64,000 bases of DNA from JBBRSD01 sp038245725. GTDB taxonomy: Bacteria > Actinomycetota > Coriobacteriia > Anaerosomatales > JAAXUF01. Location: contig JBBRSD010000011.1 of NCBI GenBank assembly GCA_038245725.1, positions 1 through 64,000 on the forward strand, written 5' to 3'. The position numbers were made by a program, and so were the translations under genes. Under the pieces are notes generated by a model. It worked only from the letters and a program-made list of their open reading frames with translations, had not been told where the DNA came from and did no database searches. This document shows, in pieces, positions 63,751 to 64,000 of this stretch (position 1 is the first letter of the stretch; every line of letters begins with the position of its first letter).

Positions 63751-64000
63751 ATGGGCAAGAGAGCGAACGGTGAGCACTCGATCTACCAGCGGTGCGACGG
63801 CAAGTGGTGCGCGGCCATCGTCTGTGACGATCCCGTGACCGGTAAGCGCGGCCGAAAGGTACTGTACGGCAAGACGCGAACCGAGGTCCGGGCGAAACTG
63901 AAGTCCGCCGCCGAGCGCGCCGAGGCCGGCGCTCCCGTGCGTGACGCGAAAGCGACGGTCGCCGCGTGGCTGACCCAGTGGAGAGCGACGACGCTCGCAG
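63751..64000 (+). CDS. Tyrosine recombinase (integrase), N-terminal part, cut by window end
   Basis: The first 83 residues of an open frame that runs off the right edge. The segment GEHSIYQRCDGKWCAAI and later VLYGKTRTEVRAKL match the N-terminal arm-binding domain of phage/ICE integrases of actinobacteria. The catalytic domain is outside the window. ATG at 63751 has GAAGGGG upstream. Its position next to the tRNA-Val fragment supports the call. Confidence 0.85.
   Translation, partial: MGKRANGEHSIYQRCDGKWCAAIVCDDPVTGKRGRKVLYGKTRTEVRAKLKSAAERAEAGAPVRDAKATVAAWLTQWRATTLA

Larger units (their letters stand above)
63390..64000. mobile_element. Left end of an integrated element at tRNA-Val (continues outside)
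   Basis: The tRNA-Val 3' fragment, about 310 bases without genes, and the start of a tyrosine recombinase form a typical element border. From the fragment's orientation the element lies to the right, and the intact tRNA-Val should sit at its far end. The stretch 63437-63750 holds no supported gene; it may contain integrase arm-binding sites, which I cannot define. Confidence 0.75.

Noticed and set aside
1..64000. CRISPR array or insertion sequence
   Set aside because: I saw no regularly spaced repeats and no transposase-like gene or terminal inverted repeats in the window.

Overview
This window is a high-GC, gene-dense bacterial chromosome segment. It is most likely from an anaerobic or microaerobic actinobacterium of the Coriobacteriia or a related deep lineage (taxonomy is inferred). 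The main support is the minus-strand order radical SAM (TIGR03960 type), DUF2344, rng, rplU, rpmA, obgE, proB, proA, nadD, yqeK, LytR_C, rsfS. A group 3b [NiFe] hydrogenase, a small 2[4Fe-4S] ferredoxin and a corrinoid-activation (RACE-type) protein also fit an anaerobic metabolism. GTG and TTG starts and ATGA-type overlaps are frequent.

Layout. 1-2.8 kb: an accessory module (DUF4393 protein, ImmA/IrrE metallopeptidase, XRE regulator) with a clustered half-site operator, next to tRNA-Ala(GGC). 2.9-16.7 kb: a long minus-strand housekeeping cluster for ribosome maturation, NAD and proline synthesis, RNA decay and radical SAM chemistry. 16.7-22.3 kb: the cell-shape operon mreB-mreC-mreD-mrdA-rodA. 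22.5-27.7 kb: radC, the hydBGDA hydrogenase and ndk. 27.8-34.2 kb: a TPR membrane protein, a lipoprotein cyclophilin, an EF-G-like GTPase, tRNA-Arg(CCG), a lipid kinase/PlsY pair and a ferredoxin. 34.4-37.9 kb: a four-gene operon of OsmC protein, GT2 glycosyltransferase, PIG-L/BshB-like deacetylase and a divergent BshC-like protein. I read it as a possible non-canonical low-molecular-weight thiol pathway. 37.9-46.4 kb: a receiver-PilT fusion, rlmD, a small cytochrome b5-like protein, a Crp/Fnr regulator, a large GlcD-GlpC fusion with a methionine-rich tail, and a HAD phosphatase. 46.5-55.1 kb: transketolase, inositol monophosphatase family, hemE-hemH-hemY and acs.

55.1-55.7 kb is a gene-free gap. 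It holds a very regular predicted three-way-junction RNA with its own promoter-like boxes and a terminator. 55.7-62.4 kb: a RACE protein, HIT protein, xseA/xseB, rnd, a second lipid kinase-like protein and a two-TM unknown. The right end (62.4-64 kb) carries an S1-type protease. It is followed by a tRNA terminator, a 3' half of tRNA-Val(GAC) and the start of a tyrosine recombinase, marking the left boundary of an integrated element that continues outside the window.

The strongest candidates for undescribed biology are the thiol-like operon (34366-37855), the structured RNA (about 55401-55626), the hydrogenase large subunit that ends exactly at its metal-binding histidine, and the methionine-rich tail of the GlcD-GlpC fusion.
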